Numbered from the stretch's first letter, positions 32,831 to 42,191 are shown. The stretch is 64,000 bases of DNA from Chloroflexota bacterium (GCA_026708035.1 JAPOVQ010000030.1:144852-208851), one strand, 5' to 3'. Program-made: numbers and translations. The notes: generated from the sequence alone by a model not told the origin.

Positions 32831-35564
32831 CCGCTCGAAACCCCGTCAACGCCCGCGCCCATTCACGGCGAACCGGTCGCGCCTGGGCCTCGCGGCACTG
32901 GTGGTCGCCCTGCTGGTCATCCTGACCCCGTCGGCAAGCGCCCTTGATTGTGACGGAATCTCGCTCGACGACGGCTGCCTCTACACCATCACCGGCGGCG
33001 ATACCGACGACCCCGACGACGGCTTCGCCGTCACCAACGCCGACGGCGTGCCGCTGTGGGATTTCGTCCAGGCACGCGACCTCCAGGCCATCGGCTATCC
33101 CATCAGCCAGCGCTGGAGCGACGGGCCCTTCACCCTCCAGGCCTTCCAGAAGGTCATCCTCCAGTGGGACCCCACCAAGTCCCGCATGAACTACTACAAC
33201 ACCCTCGACGCCCTCGCGAACCGCTATCCCGCGGTCGAGCTGCCCAACGTTCCGCCCCACCAGGTCCTTGCGGAGGACCAGGGCGTCGACTTCGCCACCA
33301 TTACCCGCAACCACCTGGCGCTGCTGGAGCAGAACGCGGCGATCAAAGCGCGGTTCCTCAGCGAGCCGGACTGGATGAACCTCTACGGCCTGCCGATCCG
33401 CTACGAGGAGCGCGAGGTCCACGGCCACCCGCAGGGCCTCCAGATGCTGCGCGCCCAGCGCACCGTGTTCGTCGTCTGGAACGTGCCCGCGCCCGGCACG
33501 ACCGTGGGCCGCGTCAACCTCCAGAACGTGCCCGACAAGGTGAAGCGGCTCAGCGACGTGATCATCCCCGACGCGGCCAAGGTCCCGGTCGCGGCGCTGG
33601 CCGCGGCCGTGGCGGCGCTCGACACGGCCGGCGACGCGTCGTGGCCGGCGGAGTGCGCGGCGTTGAGCGACATCGTGGAACGCCACCGCGGCAACGGCCA
33701 CAAGGTCGGCATCTACCAGCGCGTCTTCGGCGACCAGGCCGAGGGCGCCTGCCAGTTCGATCACCGCCCGCGCGTCTCCACCGCCTTTGCCTGGGCCTTC
33801 ACCGAGTCGCCGCCGGGTTCAGCCGCAGACGCAGCGGAAGCCGTCGGCGGTTGGCCGGCGTCGTGCGTGGAATTGCATGACCTCGTGGCGAGCCACCTGG
33901 GCAACGACGACAGCGTCGGCGTCTACCAGCGGACCGTTGGCGATCAGGCGGAGGCCGCCTGTCGCCAGGTTCACGCCGACGACGCGCGCGCCGCCCTCGG
34001 CTGGGCCGCGCCGTGCGACGCCCCATCTGAAACATTCCACGACCTGGCCCAGGCCGACTCCGCGCTGCGGATGGTCGTCATCCGGCTGCCCTGGCTCGCC
34101 TGCCACGTCTACCCCTGGCTCGCCGACGGCGTCTCGGGCCACGACTTTGGGTCGCTCATGAATCTCGCGCGGATCGATGAGAGCTTCGCCAGGGAGCTCG
34201 CCGGCTTTCCCTGGTTCGTCGACGGCGTCGATTCCTATCGCGAAGCCGAGTGGGGCGCGCTGCGCGACCTGACCCTCATCGCGGAGGAGTATCCCGAACT
34301 GCTCCAAGCCATCCGCGACCTCTCCTGGATCACCGACGCCCGGCCCGACCCGACGATGTTGGCGCTCCTGAGCCTCACCCGACTGGCCGCCAGCAGTGTC
34401 GAGCTGGCCATCCTCGCCGCCACCTCGCCGTGGATGAGCGACGGCGTCACGCGTAACGACTCCAAGGGAATGGCCGCCTTGGGCGAGCTCGCCACGCAAG
34501 ACCTCGCGCTGACGCGGCGGCTCCTCGACTACACCTTGACTCCCACCGTCACGGCCATTGATGTCCTGCTGCTCGACACAATTTATTGGATGCGCGACCT
34601 GTACCCCCAAAGGTTTCAGCTGCTCGCGCGGCAACCCTGGTACCTCGACGGCCTTGATGCCACCGAACGCGCGGTCATCGTCGGGACGTTTGATTTATAC
34701 GGCCTTGTGCCTGAGCAGTTCTTTCAGAACCCCGATCCCCGCTTCTACCGCTCGCTCACCACGACCCTGCCGCAATCCGGCGAGACCACCCTCTGGGCGT
34801 TCGACACCCGGCCGTTGCCGGCGGGCGAGGACGTCCTGGAGATGGCCGCCGAGGCTGCGCGAGAACTCGAGCGGTTCATGGGGATTCCATTCCCCATGGA
34901 TACCATCATCTTTCGGTTCATTCCTGATGATCCTTTGGAGTCTGTCGCGGGATTCGCCTTTGGCCCCTATAACCACGTCGTAATCACTCGGGACTACTTT
35001 CCCATACTTGATAGTTCCGATGATCCGTTTCATCGTCGTGTGGTTTACCACGAAATGGCCCACCACTATTTCAACCAAATTGGTCCGTTCTATTCCGGGG
35101 ACCGGGCACCAGCAGATTGGCTCGTCGAGGGCGGCGCGAATTTCATGGAGTCCTATATCAACTCCCGGCTTGGCATTCAGACTCTCGAGGAAAGTCTAGC
35201 CAATATCAGCATTCACCGCTGCCACGAGGTCGGCTATACAAATTTACACAAGCTCTCCGATCCTGACCTATTCGCTGCGGCTATCGCGAGAATTGGCCGT
35301 CAGTCCGTCTGCCGATACACGCTTGGCGAGCATTTCCTGCTGACTCTCTACTTCACCATGGGTGAACCCGCGCTCGCGGCGGCCTTGCGCGAAATTCACC
35401 TGACGGCGCACCACTTCCGTCCGTTTCCGCATCCAGTTTCCTATCCGTCGGAGCTACAGCTGTTCCAGACCTTCCTCAAGCACACGCCGCCAGGCCGCGA
35501 GGACGCCGTCCTCGACGTCTACCGGCGGCTCCACGGCGGGCCGTTCATTCCGCCGGAGAACTAG
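32781..35564 (+). CDS. Exported HExxH metallopeptidase-like protein, paralogue 2
   Basis: 927 residues. Starts are ATG 32781 or the in-frame ATG 32820; neither has a clear ribosome-binding site. Signal peptide 'LGLAALVVALLVILTPSASA', then the family start 'LDCDGISLDDGCLYTITGGD' and the 'GYPISQRWSDGPFTLQAF' module. Residues about 285-395 hold two copies of a cassette: 'WPAECAALSDIVERHRGN.H.VGIYQRVFGDQAEGAC' and 'WPASCVELHDLVASHLGN...VGVYQRTVGDQAEAAC', each with paired Cys. A helical middle follows. About residue 755 is 'HEMAHHYFNQIG', followed by 'DWLVEGGANFMES', the gluzincin zinc site. The C-terminus 'HTPPGREDAVLDVYRRLH' is shared with paralogue 3. Likely a cell-surface or secreted protease. 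Confidence 0.82.
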   Translation: MSLSDSLFQPASSMDYGRSKPRQRPRPFTANRSRLGLAALVVALLVILTPSASALDCDGISLDDGCLYTITGGDTDDPDDGFAVTNADGVPLWDFVQARDLQAIGYPISQRWSDGPFTLQAFQKVILQWDPTKSRMNYYNTLDALANRYPAVELPNVPPHQVLAEDQGVDFATITRNHLALLEQNAAIKARFLSEPDWMNLYGLPIRYEEREVHGHPQGLQMLRAQRTVFVVWNVPAPGTTVGRVNLQNVPDKVKRLSDVIIPDAAKVPVAALAAAVAALDTAGDASWPAECAALSDIVERHRGNGHKVGIYQRVFGDQAEGACQFDHRPRVSTAFAWAFTESPPGSAADAAEAVGGWPASCVELHDLVASHLGNDDSVGVYQRTVGDQAEAACRQVHADDARAALGWAAPCDAPSETFHDLAQADSALRMVVIRLPWLACHVYPWLADGVSGHDFGSLMNLARIDESFARELAGFPWFVDGVDSYREAEWGALRDLTLIAEEYPELLQAIRDLSWITDARPDPTMLALLSLTRLAASSVELAILAATSPWMSDGVTRNDSKGMAALGELATQDLALTRRLLDYTLTPTVTAIDVLLLDTIYWMRDLYPQRFQLLARQPWYLDGLDATERAVIVGTFDLYGLVPEQFFQNPDPRFYRSLTTTLPQSGETTLWAFDTRPLPAGEDVLEMAAEAARELERFMGIPFPMDTIIFRFIPDDPLESVAGFAFGPYNHVVITRDYFPILDSSDDPFHRRVVYHEMAHHYFNQIGPFYSGDRAPADWLVEGGANFMESYINSRLGIQTLEESLANISIHRCHEVGYTNLHKLSDPDLFAAAIARIGRQSVCRYTLGEHFLLTLYFTMGEPALAAALREIHLTAHHFRPFPHPVSYPSELQLFQTFLKHTPPGREDAVLDVYRRLHGGPFIPPEN

Positions 35565-35609
35565 GGCCGGCCGCATGCAGCGCAATCTCGCCGTAAATGG
35601 GGTTACACG

Positions 35610-38342
35610 GTGACGCCGCGACCGCCGCTGGTCGCTCTGCGCGCCGTGGCGAAGCTGCTATGCCTCGCCGCGTCGGTTCTCGCCCTAGTGGCGGTTCTGG
35701 CCCCATCGGTCGGCGCCCTCGACTGCGAGGGCACGCCCCTCGACGGCGGATGTCTCTTCACCATCACCGGCGGCGACACCGACGACCCCGACGACGGCTT
35801 CGCCGTCACCAACGCCGACGACGTTCCAATGTGGGACTTCGTCCTAGCGCGCGACCTCCAGGCCATCGGCTATCCCATCAGCCAGCGCTGGGTCGACGGG
35901 CCCTTCACTCTCCAGGCCTTCCAGAAGGTCATCCTCCAGTGGGACGCCACCAAGGCCCGCATGAACTACTACAACACCCTCGACGTGCTCGCGAACCGCT
36001 ATCCGGACGTCGAGCTGCCCAACGTGCCCCCGCACCAGGTGCTGGAGGCCGACCGCGGCGCCGACTTCGCCACCATCACCCGCAACCACCTGGCGCTGCT
36101 GGAGCCGAACGCGGCCATCAAGGCGCGGTTCCTGAGCGAACCCGACTGGCTCAACCTCTACGGCTTGCCCATTCGCTACGAGGAACGCGAGGTCAATGGG
36201 AATTCCCAGGGTCTCCAGATGCTGCGCGCCCAGCGCACCGTGTTCGTCATCTGGAACGTGCCCGCGCCGGGGACGACGGTTGGTCGGGTGAACCTGCAGA
36301 ACGTGCCCGACAAGGTCAAGAAGCTCAGCAACGTGATCATTCCCGACGAGGCCAAGGCGCCGGTCGGGGGGCTGGCTGCGGCCATTGCGGCCCTCGACAC
36401 GACCGACGCCGCGCCCTGGCCGGCGGGGTGCGTGGTCTTGAGCGATATCGTGGAACGCCACAACGGCAACGGCCCCAAGGTCGGCATCTACCAGCGCGTC
36501 TTCGGCGACCAGGCCGAGGGCGCCTGCCAATTCGACCACCGCCCGCGCGTCTCCACCGCGTTTGCCTGGGCCTTCTCGGATGCGTCGCCGAGTGCAGCCG
36601 CGGACGCTGCGGAAGAACCGGGCGGATGGCCCGCAACCTGCGTGGAGCTGCACGACATCGTCGCGAGCCACCTGGGCAACGACGACGCCGTCGGCATCTA
36701 CCAGCGCACCGTTGGCGACCAGGCCGAGGCCGCCTGTCGCCAGGATCGCGCCGACGACGTGCGCGCCGCTCTCGGCTGGGCCGCGCCGTGCGCTGCCCCA
36801 GCCGGGACGTTCCACGACCTGGCCCAGGCCGAGTCCGCGTTGCGGATGGTGGTAATCCGGCTGCCCTGGCTCGCCTGCCACGTCTACCCCTGGCTGGCGG
36901 ATGACGTATCCGCCGACGACTTCCAGTCGCTTCAATCGCTCATGAACCTGGCTCAGATCAACGAGAGCTTCGCCAGGGAGCTGGCCAGCTATCCCTGGTT
37001 CACCGACGGCGTCGACACCTATCGCGAAGCCGAGTGGGGCGCCCTGCGCGACCTGACCCTCATCGCCGAGGAACATCCCGAGCTGCTCACCGCCATCCGC
37101 GAGCTGTCCTGGATTACCGACGCCCGCCCCGACCCGACGAGCTTTGCGCTCTTGAGCCTCACGCGCCTGGCCGCCAGCAGCGTCGAGCTGGCCATCCTCG
37201 CCGCCACCTCGCCCTGGATGACCGACGGCGTCACGGATATCGACGCCGACGGCCTGGGCGCCTTGGGCGACCTGGCCCAGCAAGACCTCGCGCTGACGCG
37301 GCGCCTCCTCGACTACACCCTGACACCCACCGTCACCGATATCGATTTGCTTTTCCTAAATGCGATAGAGGTAATGCGCCGCGACTATCCCCAGCGGTAC
37401 CAGTTGCTCGCGCGGCAACCCTGGTTCGTCGACGGCCTCGACGCCACCGAGCGTGCGGTCATCTTTGGTTTTAAAAATCTTTCCGACGTTGGGTTTGAGG
37501 AGTTCGTCCAGAATCCCGATCCCCGCTACTATCGTTCGCTCACCGCGACGATGCCGATTTCCGGCGAGATCACGCTCTGGGCGTTCGACTCTCAGCCGTT
37601 GCTGGACGGTGAGGTCGTCCTGGAATTGGCCGCCGAGGCCGCGCGCGAGCTCGAGCGGTTCATGGGGATTCCCTTTCCGATGGATTCCATCATTATCAGG
37701 TTCATTCCTGATTCTGGTCTTTTCCTTTTTAGTGGGGCGTTTAATGGTGAATATATCAAGTTCTCTCGGAAGCACGTTGGTATTATTGAAGAATCTGATC
37801 GTGACTCTGTCTATCACGAAACGGCTCACTTCTATTTCAACGAGATCGGTCCCTACTATGCAATGGGCCAGCCGCAACCAAACTGGCTAGACGAGGGCGG
37901 CGCAAATTTCATGGAGTCCTTTATCCACGACCGGCTTGGCACTCGGTCCCTGCAGGAACGGCTGGCCATCATTGAGAGCCCCCCTCGCCGCTGCCACGAG
38001 GTCGGGTATACAAATATCCACAAGCTCTCCGATCCTGACCTATTCGCTGCGACTATAGCGAGAATTGGTCGTCAGTCCCTCTGCAGATACTCGCTCGGCG
38101 AAGAATTCCTGATTAATCTCCTCTTCACGATGGGTGAACCTGCACTCGCGGCGGCCCTGCGCGAGGTGTACCTGACCGCGCACTTCTTCCGGCCGATGGC
38201 GCTACCGCATGCCGGGGCATATCCGACCGACCTGCAGCTGTTTGAGACTTTCCTCAAGCACACGCCGCCAGGCCGCGAGGACGCCGTCCTCGACGTCTAC
38301 CGTCGGCTCCACGGCGGGCCGTTTATTCCGCCGCCCAACTAG
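35610..38342 (+). CDS. Exported HExxH metallopeptidase-like protein, paralogue 3
   Basis: 910 residues from GTG 35610, 45 bases after paralogue 2. Signal peptide 'LLCLAASVLALVAVLAPSVG', then 'ALDCEGTPLDGGCLFTITGG' and the same module order as paralogue 2, including the doubled Trp/Cys cassette. Zinc motif 'YHETAHFYFNEIG' (about residue 735) and 'NWLDEGGANFMES'. Most of the N-terminal and middle sequence is nearly identical to paralogue 2, whereas the segment around the zinc site is more divergent and AT-richer (37700-37860). This looks like recent duplication with a diversifying catalytic region, or patchy gene conversion. Cotranscription with paralogue 2 is likely. Confidence 0.83.
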   Translation: MTPRPPLVALRAVAKLLCLAASVLALVAVLAPSVGALDCEGTPLDGGCLFTITGGDTDDPDDGFAVTNADDVPMWDFVLARDLQAIGYPISQRWVDGPFTLQAFQKVILQWDATKARMNYYNTLDVLANRYPDVELPNVPPHQVLEADRGADFATITRNHLALLEPNAAIKARFLSEPDWLNLYGLPIRYEEREVNGNSQGLQMLRAQRTVFVIWNVPAPGTTVGRVNLQNVPDKVKKLSNVIIPDEAKAPVGGLAAAIAALDTTDAAPWPAGCVVLSDIVERHNGNGPKVGIYQRVFGDQAEGACQFDHRPRVSTAFAWAFSDASPSAAADAAEEPGGWPATCVELHDIVASHLGNDDAVGIYQRTVGDQAEAACRQDRADDVRAALGWAAPCAAPAGTFHDLAQAESALRMVVIRLPWLACHVYPWLADDVSADDFQSLQSLMNLAQINESFARELASYPWFTDGVDTYREAEWGALRDLTLIAEEHPELLTAIRELSWITDARPDPTSFALLSLTRLAASSVELAILAATSPWMTDGVTDIDADGLGALGDLAQQDLALTRRLLDYTLTPTVTDIDLLFLNAIEVMRRDYPQRYQLLARQPWFVDGLDATERAVIFGFKNLSDVGFEEFVQNPDPRYYRSLTATMPISGEITLWAFDSQPLLDGEVVLELAAEAARELERFMGIPFPMDSIIIRFIPDSGLFLFSGAFNGEYIKFSRKHVGIIEESDRDSVYHETAHFYFNEIGPYYAMGQPQPNWLDEGGANFMESFIHDRLGTRSLQERLAIIESPPRRCHEVGYTNIHKLSDPDLFAATIARIGRQSLCRYSLGEEFLINLLFTMGEPALAAALREVYLTAHFFRPMALPHAGAYPTDLQLFETFLKHTPPGREDAVLDVYRRLHGGPFIPPPN

Positions 38343-38387
38343 TACCGACCGCATGTGGCGCGATCTCGCTATGCACGGGCTCTCACG

Positions 38388-38456
38388 GTGACGCCGCGAC
38401 ACCCGCTGGGCGCGCGGCGCGCCGGCAAGCGCCTGGGCTCGCGACGCCGGTCGCGG
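38388..38456 (+). pseudogene. Fossil N-terminus of a fifth peptidase paralogue
   Basis: After paralogue 3 the spacer (ctag..ccgaccgcatg..gcgc.atctcgc) repeats the spacer before paralogue 3. It is followed by GTG 38388 and about 65 bases resembling the start of paralogue 1 (gtgacgccgcg, ctgggc.cgcggcgcgcc). Similarity stops near 38456. This is the residue of another tandem copy. Confidence 0.65.
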
Positions 38457-38494
38457 ATAGCTCCCGCCAGCCTATCCAGACCCTGGTGGCCCGT

Positions 38495-38701
38495 TTAGTC
38501 GTAGGCCGGCACCGAGATGACCGACCACCGCCCGTGGCCCTCCTTGCTGCGCTTCGAGTGCGTGGCCTGCACATGAAACCGCCGGGCGCATATCAATCGG
38601 CCGTCTGGCAAGGTGCCGAACACATACGCAAACCGGAGTGAGAATAGGATGAGAGGTTCCGTCGAGACTACATGCAAAATTGTGAGGTTTACGCCTGTCA
38701 T
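38495..38701 (-). CDS. Small unrecognised reading frame, 68 residues
   Basis: Reads 'MTGVNLTILHVVSTEPLILF...FGTLPDGRLICARRFHVQATHS...SVISVPAYD'. No family is recognised. Composition is less biased than the surrounding spurious frames, and the C-terminus looks protein-like. It could be a small gene or the tail of a lost one. It sits between the peptidase fossil and the sensor kinase, antisense to both. Confidence 0.3.
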   Translation of the reverse strand: MTGVNLTILHVVSTEPLILFSLRFAYVFGTLPDGRLICARRFHVQATHSKRSKEGHGRWSVISVPAYD

Positions 38702-38862
38702 CTATCATCGCGGCGTTGGGGTCATCCCAAGGCCACCAATGAGGTACACCAATAGAGCGCAGTCCCCACCAGCCTGATCGAGAGGCGGACGCCCTGCGCG
38801 ACCGCCTCTCCCGGCTGACCGAGGCCAGCCTTCGCATCAACGAAAGCCTGGACTTCCAGGTA

Positions 38863-41163
38863 GTGCTCCAGGGAGTCCTGGACAGCGCCTGCTCGCTGAC
38901 CGGCTCACGCTACGGTGTCATCAACCTCCTGGACCATGCGGGGCAAGCAGAGGACTTTCTGTTCTCCGGGTTGACTTCCGACCAGACTAAGCAGTTCGCG
39001 GCGCTGCCGGATGGAATGGCGTTCTTCGGGTATCTCAGCCGGATCGAAGAGCCGCTGCGACTGCGGGACTTTCACCGCTTCACCAGGGAGCAGGGCCTCC
39101 CGGCGTTTCGCCCGCCCTTTCCGATAAGCCCAGTCCTCCCCTTTCTGGCCGCACCGATCCGCCACCGGGATGAGCGCATCGGAGCCATCTACGTCGGAGA
39201 GACGGAATCCAGCCGGGAATTCACTTCCGAAGACGAGGAGACGCTGGTCATGTTTGCCTCCCAGGCGGCATTGGTCATCGCCAACGCCCGCCGACACCGG
39301 GAGGAGCAGCGGGCCAGAGCCGACCTGGAGACCCTGGTGAACACCGCTCCCGTCGGCGTCGTCGTGTTCGACGCCAAGACGGGGAATCTGGCATCGGTCA
39401 ACCGGGAGGCGATGCGGATCGTTAGCGGCCTGCACGAACCGGAAGAGTCTGTCGAAGAGCTCCTTGGGAAACTGATCTACCGGCGGGCCGATGGGCACGA
39501 GGTTTCGCTGCAGGAGTTTCCCGTCGAGCAGACGCTGCGGGACTGGCAGGCGGTTCGGGCCGAGGAGATCGTCTTGCAGGTCCCCGACGGCCCGTCCGTC
39601 ACCACCCTGTTGAACGCCACTCCCATCCACTCGGAGGAAGGGGAGGTCGAGTCCGTCGTCGTCACCCTGCAGGACATGACGCCCGTGCACGACCTGGAGC
39701 GGCTGCGGGCCGAGTTCCTGGGAATGGTGAGCCACGAGCTTCGCACTCCGCTGACATCGATCAAGGGCTCCGCCGACACCCTGCTGGAGGAATCGGCCAC
39801 GCTGGACCGGGCGGAGATGCGCCAGTTCTTCCGCATCATCCAGGAGCAAACCGCGCACATGCGGAGCCTCATCAGCAACCTGCTCGACGTGGCCCAGATC
39901 GAGATGGGCACCCTGCCGGTGGATCCCCAGCCGACGGAGGTGGCCTCGGTGCTGGACGCTGCCAGGAACCAATTCCTGAACGCCGAAGCCCGGCAGAACC
40001 TCCGCATCGACCTGGAGGACGACCTGCCGCAGGTTATGGCGGACCGGCGGCGCATCGCCCAGGTGCTGGACAACCTGCTCTCCAACTCGGCCCGCTACTC
40101 CCCCGCCGACAACCCCATCACGTTGGGGGCGAGGCGCGAGGGCGTCCACGTGGCCTTCTCAGTGGCCGACGAAGGCCGGGGAGTGCGTCCGGAGCTGCTG
40201 CCCCACCTGTTCCAGAAGTACTCGCCCGTCGATGGCGAGGAGATGGGTCGAGACACCCACGGCTCGGGCCTTGGCCTGGCCATCTGCAAGGGAATTGTGG
40301 AGGCCCACGGTGGACGTATCTGGGCCGAGAGCGACGGGGAGGACCTGGGCACCACCTTCATCTTCACCGTCCCGGTGGCAGAGGGACCCCTGGCCACGAC
40401 CTTCACTTCCCGTGCCAAACAACCGCGGGTGGTGACGGACCAGGGACGCATCCTGGTCGTTGACGACGATCCCCAGACCCTGCGCTACGTCCGTGACGTT
40501 GTCTCTAGGGCGGGCTATGAGGCCGTCGTCACTGGGGAGCCCGAGGATGTGCTCAGTCTCTTGGCTGAGCATAGTCCTCGCCTGGTGCTGCTGGATCTGG
40601 TGTTCCCCGGCGGCGTGGACGGGATCGACCTGATGCGGGACATCCTGAAGAAACGGGATGTGCCGGTCATCTTCATTTCGGTCTACGGCCAGGACGAGAT
40701 CATCGCGCGGGCCTTCGATATGGGAGCCGCCGACTACGTGGTCAAGCCCTTCTCGCCCACAGAGCTGGCAGCCAGGATACGGGCCGCGCTGCGCCGGCAT
40801 ACGGGGCCGGAACGCCCCGAGCCGACCGAACCCCTGACGCTAGGGAATTTGACCGTGGACTTTCCCCGGCGGCGCGCCATCTGCGCCGGTCGTCCGGTGC
40901 GGCTCACCCCGCTGGAGTACCGGCTGCTGGTGCAACTGGCGCTCTTCGCTGGTGAGGTCGTGCCCCGCGCTCGCCTGCTGGAACAGCTCTGGGGCCCGTC
41001 GCACTCGGGCGACCTGCGACCGTTGCGCACCCTGGTCAAGAGCCTGCGCCGGAAGCTGGGCGACGACGCGGCCAATCCCACCTACATTTTTGCGGAGCCC
41101 GGCATGGGCTACCGCTTGGCGAAGGGCGCGACGCAGGAACTGGAATCGCCTGGAGCTCCCTAA
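38863..41163 (+). CDS. Hybrid sensor: GAF-PAS-histidine kinase-receiver-OmpR winged helix
   Basis: 766 residues from GTG 38863. Domains in order: GAF ('LDSACSLTGSRYGVINLLD', about 1-140), PAS (about 150-280), HisKA with H-box 'FLGMVSHELRTPLTSIKG' (about 287-304) and the HATPase N-box 'LDNLLSNSARYSPAD'. G-boxes are 'DEGRGVRPELLPHLF' and 'GSGLGLAICKGIVEAHGG'. The receiver has 'ILVVDDDPQTL', phospho-acceptor in 'LVLLDLVFPGGVDGIDL' and 'YVVKPFSPTELAARI'. The end is an OmpR-type DNA-binding domain ('VRLTPLEYRLLVQL...GYRLAKG'). One polypeptide thus spans signal to promoter. Codons resembling the family N-terminus ('LTEASLRINESLDF') run in frame back to 38743, but no ATG, GTG or TTG occurs there, so the 5' end may be damaged. 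Confidence 0.88.
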   Translation: MLQGVLDSACSLTGSRYGVINLLDHAGQAEDFLFSGLTSDQTKQFAALPDGMAFFGYLSRIEEPLRLRDFHRFTREQGLPAFRPPFPISPVLPFLAAPIRHRDERIGAIYVGETESSREFTSEDEETLVMFASQAALVIANARRHREEQRARADLETLVNTAPVGVVVFDAKTGNLASVNREAMRIVSGLHEPEESVEELLGKLIYRRADGHEVSLQEFPVEQTLRDWQAVRAEEIVLQVPDGPSVTTLLNATPIHSEEGEVESVVVTLQDMTPVHDLERLRAEFLGMVSHELRTPLTSIKGSADTLLEESATLDRAEMRQFFRIIQEQTAHMRSLISNLLDVAQIEMGTLPVDPQPTEVASVLDAARNQFLNAEARQNLRIDLEDDLPQVMADRRRIAQVLDNLLSNSARYSPADNPITLGARREGVHVAFSVADEGRGVRPELLPHLFQKYSPVDGEEMGRDTHGSGLGLAICKGIVEAHGGRIWAESDGEDLGTTFIFTVPVAEGPLATTFTSRAKQPRVVTDQGRILVVDDDPQTLRYVRDVVSRAGYEAVVTGEPEDVLSLLAEHSPRLVLLDLVFPGGVDGIDLMRDILKKRDVPVIFISVYGQDEIIARAFDMGAADYVVKPFSPTELAARIRAALRRHTGPERPEPTEPLTLGNLTVDFPRRRAICAGRPVRLTPLEYRLLVQLALFAGEVVPRARLLEQLWGPSHSGDLRPLRTLVKSLRRKLGDDAANPTYIFAEPGMGYRLAKGATQELESPGAP

Positions 41164-41658
41164 TCTCGGGGCATCCGGCGAAGTCGCCGGCAAGAGTCGA
41201 ACTCGATGTCGCACCCCGAGCTGGACACCGTAACCAGAGGTCGGCCTCCCGCTTGACGGCGAGCAATAGCAGCTCCTGATCCTTAGCCGTGGTCCGGCGG
41301 CAGCCTGAACAATTCCCGCTCAGTGTCGAACCGATTGGTCGGCTACGGCACGCGGCATTCCGGCACGTGTGCTCAGCGGCAGCGGGGCCGTGGACCTCGC
41401 GGGTGAGCTACGACAACTCGCCGATGCCTCGTCGACCTACTCAATTCCCCGGAGCTGCCAGCGGCAAGCATTCCCCGTCGGCGCTCGGGCAAGTCAAGGA
41501 TAGAGCCCGGCGTCGACCGGCCATGCCCCGGAGCGACAACTTGCGCGACGAAGAGACTGAAGAAGTATCACAGTTATGGTGTGGCCAAGCGCTGTGGCAG
41601 GCCCTATCACCACGCCGCCGGTGGCGAACAAAGCTTTCCGAACCTGTTTGGACTGATG
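41164..41658. other. Noncoding stretch before the tRNA-Thr-like sequence
   Basis: I see no gene. A roughly 35-base stretch at 41545-41580 (cgacgaagagactg...atcacagttatgg) resembles one at 23340-23375. Confidence 0.45.
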
Positions 41659-41733
41659 GGAGCCCACACCCGGAATTGAACCGGGGACCTCGTCCTTACC
41701 AAGAACTGGCCCTGTAACCTTAGCTACGCGGGC
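41659..41733 (-). tRNA. Degenerate tRNA-Thr(GGU)-like sequence
   Basis: On the minus strand 72 bases plus 'tcc' can be folded as a cloverleaf. The acceptor arm is gcccgcg/tgtgggc with two G-U pairs, the anticodon loop is ttggtaa (GGU) and the T-arm is cccgg-ttcaatt-ccggg. The D-arm is poor: the stem has a mismatch and G18G19 are missing. The anticodon stem has one mismatch. The 3' half matches the fragment at 30541. A pseudo-tRNA or recombined attachment site is more likely than a working tRNA. Confidence 0.5.
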
Positions 41734-42191
41734 TTGGTGCTGAGCTCGGGGACCTCCGCCAGCAGGTCGCGCGGGCGACCGGGGGTGACGCCCGGAATGC
41801 CAAGAAGCCAGGCTTCGTGCGCGCGCAGGTGCGAATCAGCATGGATAGCGCCAGCGAATTGGGCATCGAGGGCCGCTAGGATGTCGTCGAAGCATTCGAC
41901 GGACCCGAGTTGGCCTTCGGTCGGCGTGTGCTCCTCGAGCGTCCAGTGGAGTGGAGAACCGACGACGAGAGGAACGCTCTGCGACGCCGTGGCCGATCGG
42001 TCACAGGCGCCGGCCAGCGGTAGTTCGTGTTGTGTCGAAATGGAGTGAACAGGCTTCCCGACGACTGCAAGGAGCGCTTCGTCGCGAGCAATCCGAGGGA
42101 TCGCAGTTTGGTCCAGGTCACCGGTCCGAAGCTCGTCTGGAGGTACGTCCACGAGGGCGCCGTTTCGTTTGCCAGTGATAGGCATTGCCAC
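41724..42191 (-). CDS. Hypothetical protein, 155 residues
   Basis: No family recognised. It reads 'MAMPITGKRNGALVDVPPDE...' and ends '...LLGIPGVTPGRPRDLLAEVP'. It is acidic and soluble, without signal or membrane segments. Its last codons overlap the tRNA-Thr-like sequence by ten bases, which is unusual and argues that either the tRNA-like sequence is dead or the frame is spurious. It lies within the integrative element, between the sensor kinase and the integrase module. Confidence 0.33.
   Translation of the reverse strand: MAMPITGKRNGALVDVPPDELRTGDLDQTAIPRIARDEALLAVVGKPVHSISTQHELPLAGACDRSATASQSVPLVVGSPLHWTLEEHTPTEGQLGSVECFDDILAALDAQFAGAIHADSHLRAHEAWLLGIPGVTPGRPRDLLAEVPELSTKPA

Noticed and set aside
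41289..41717. 142-codon plus-strand frame after the sensor kinase
   Set aside because: It ends inside the tRNA-Thr-like sequence and its translation has no protein-like pattern.
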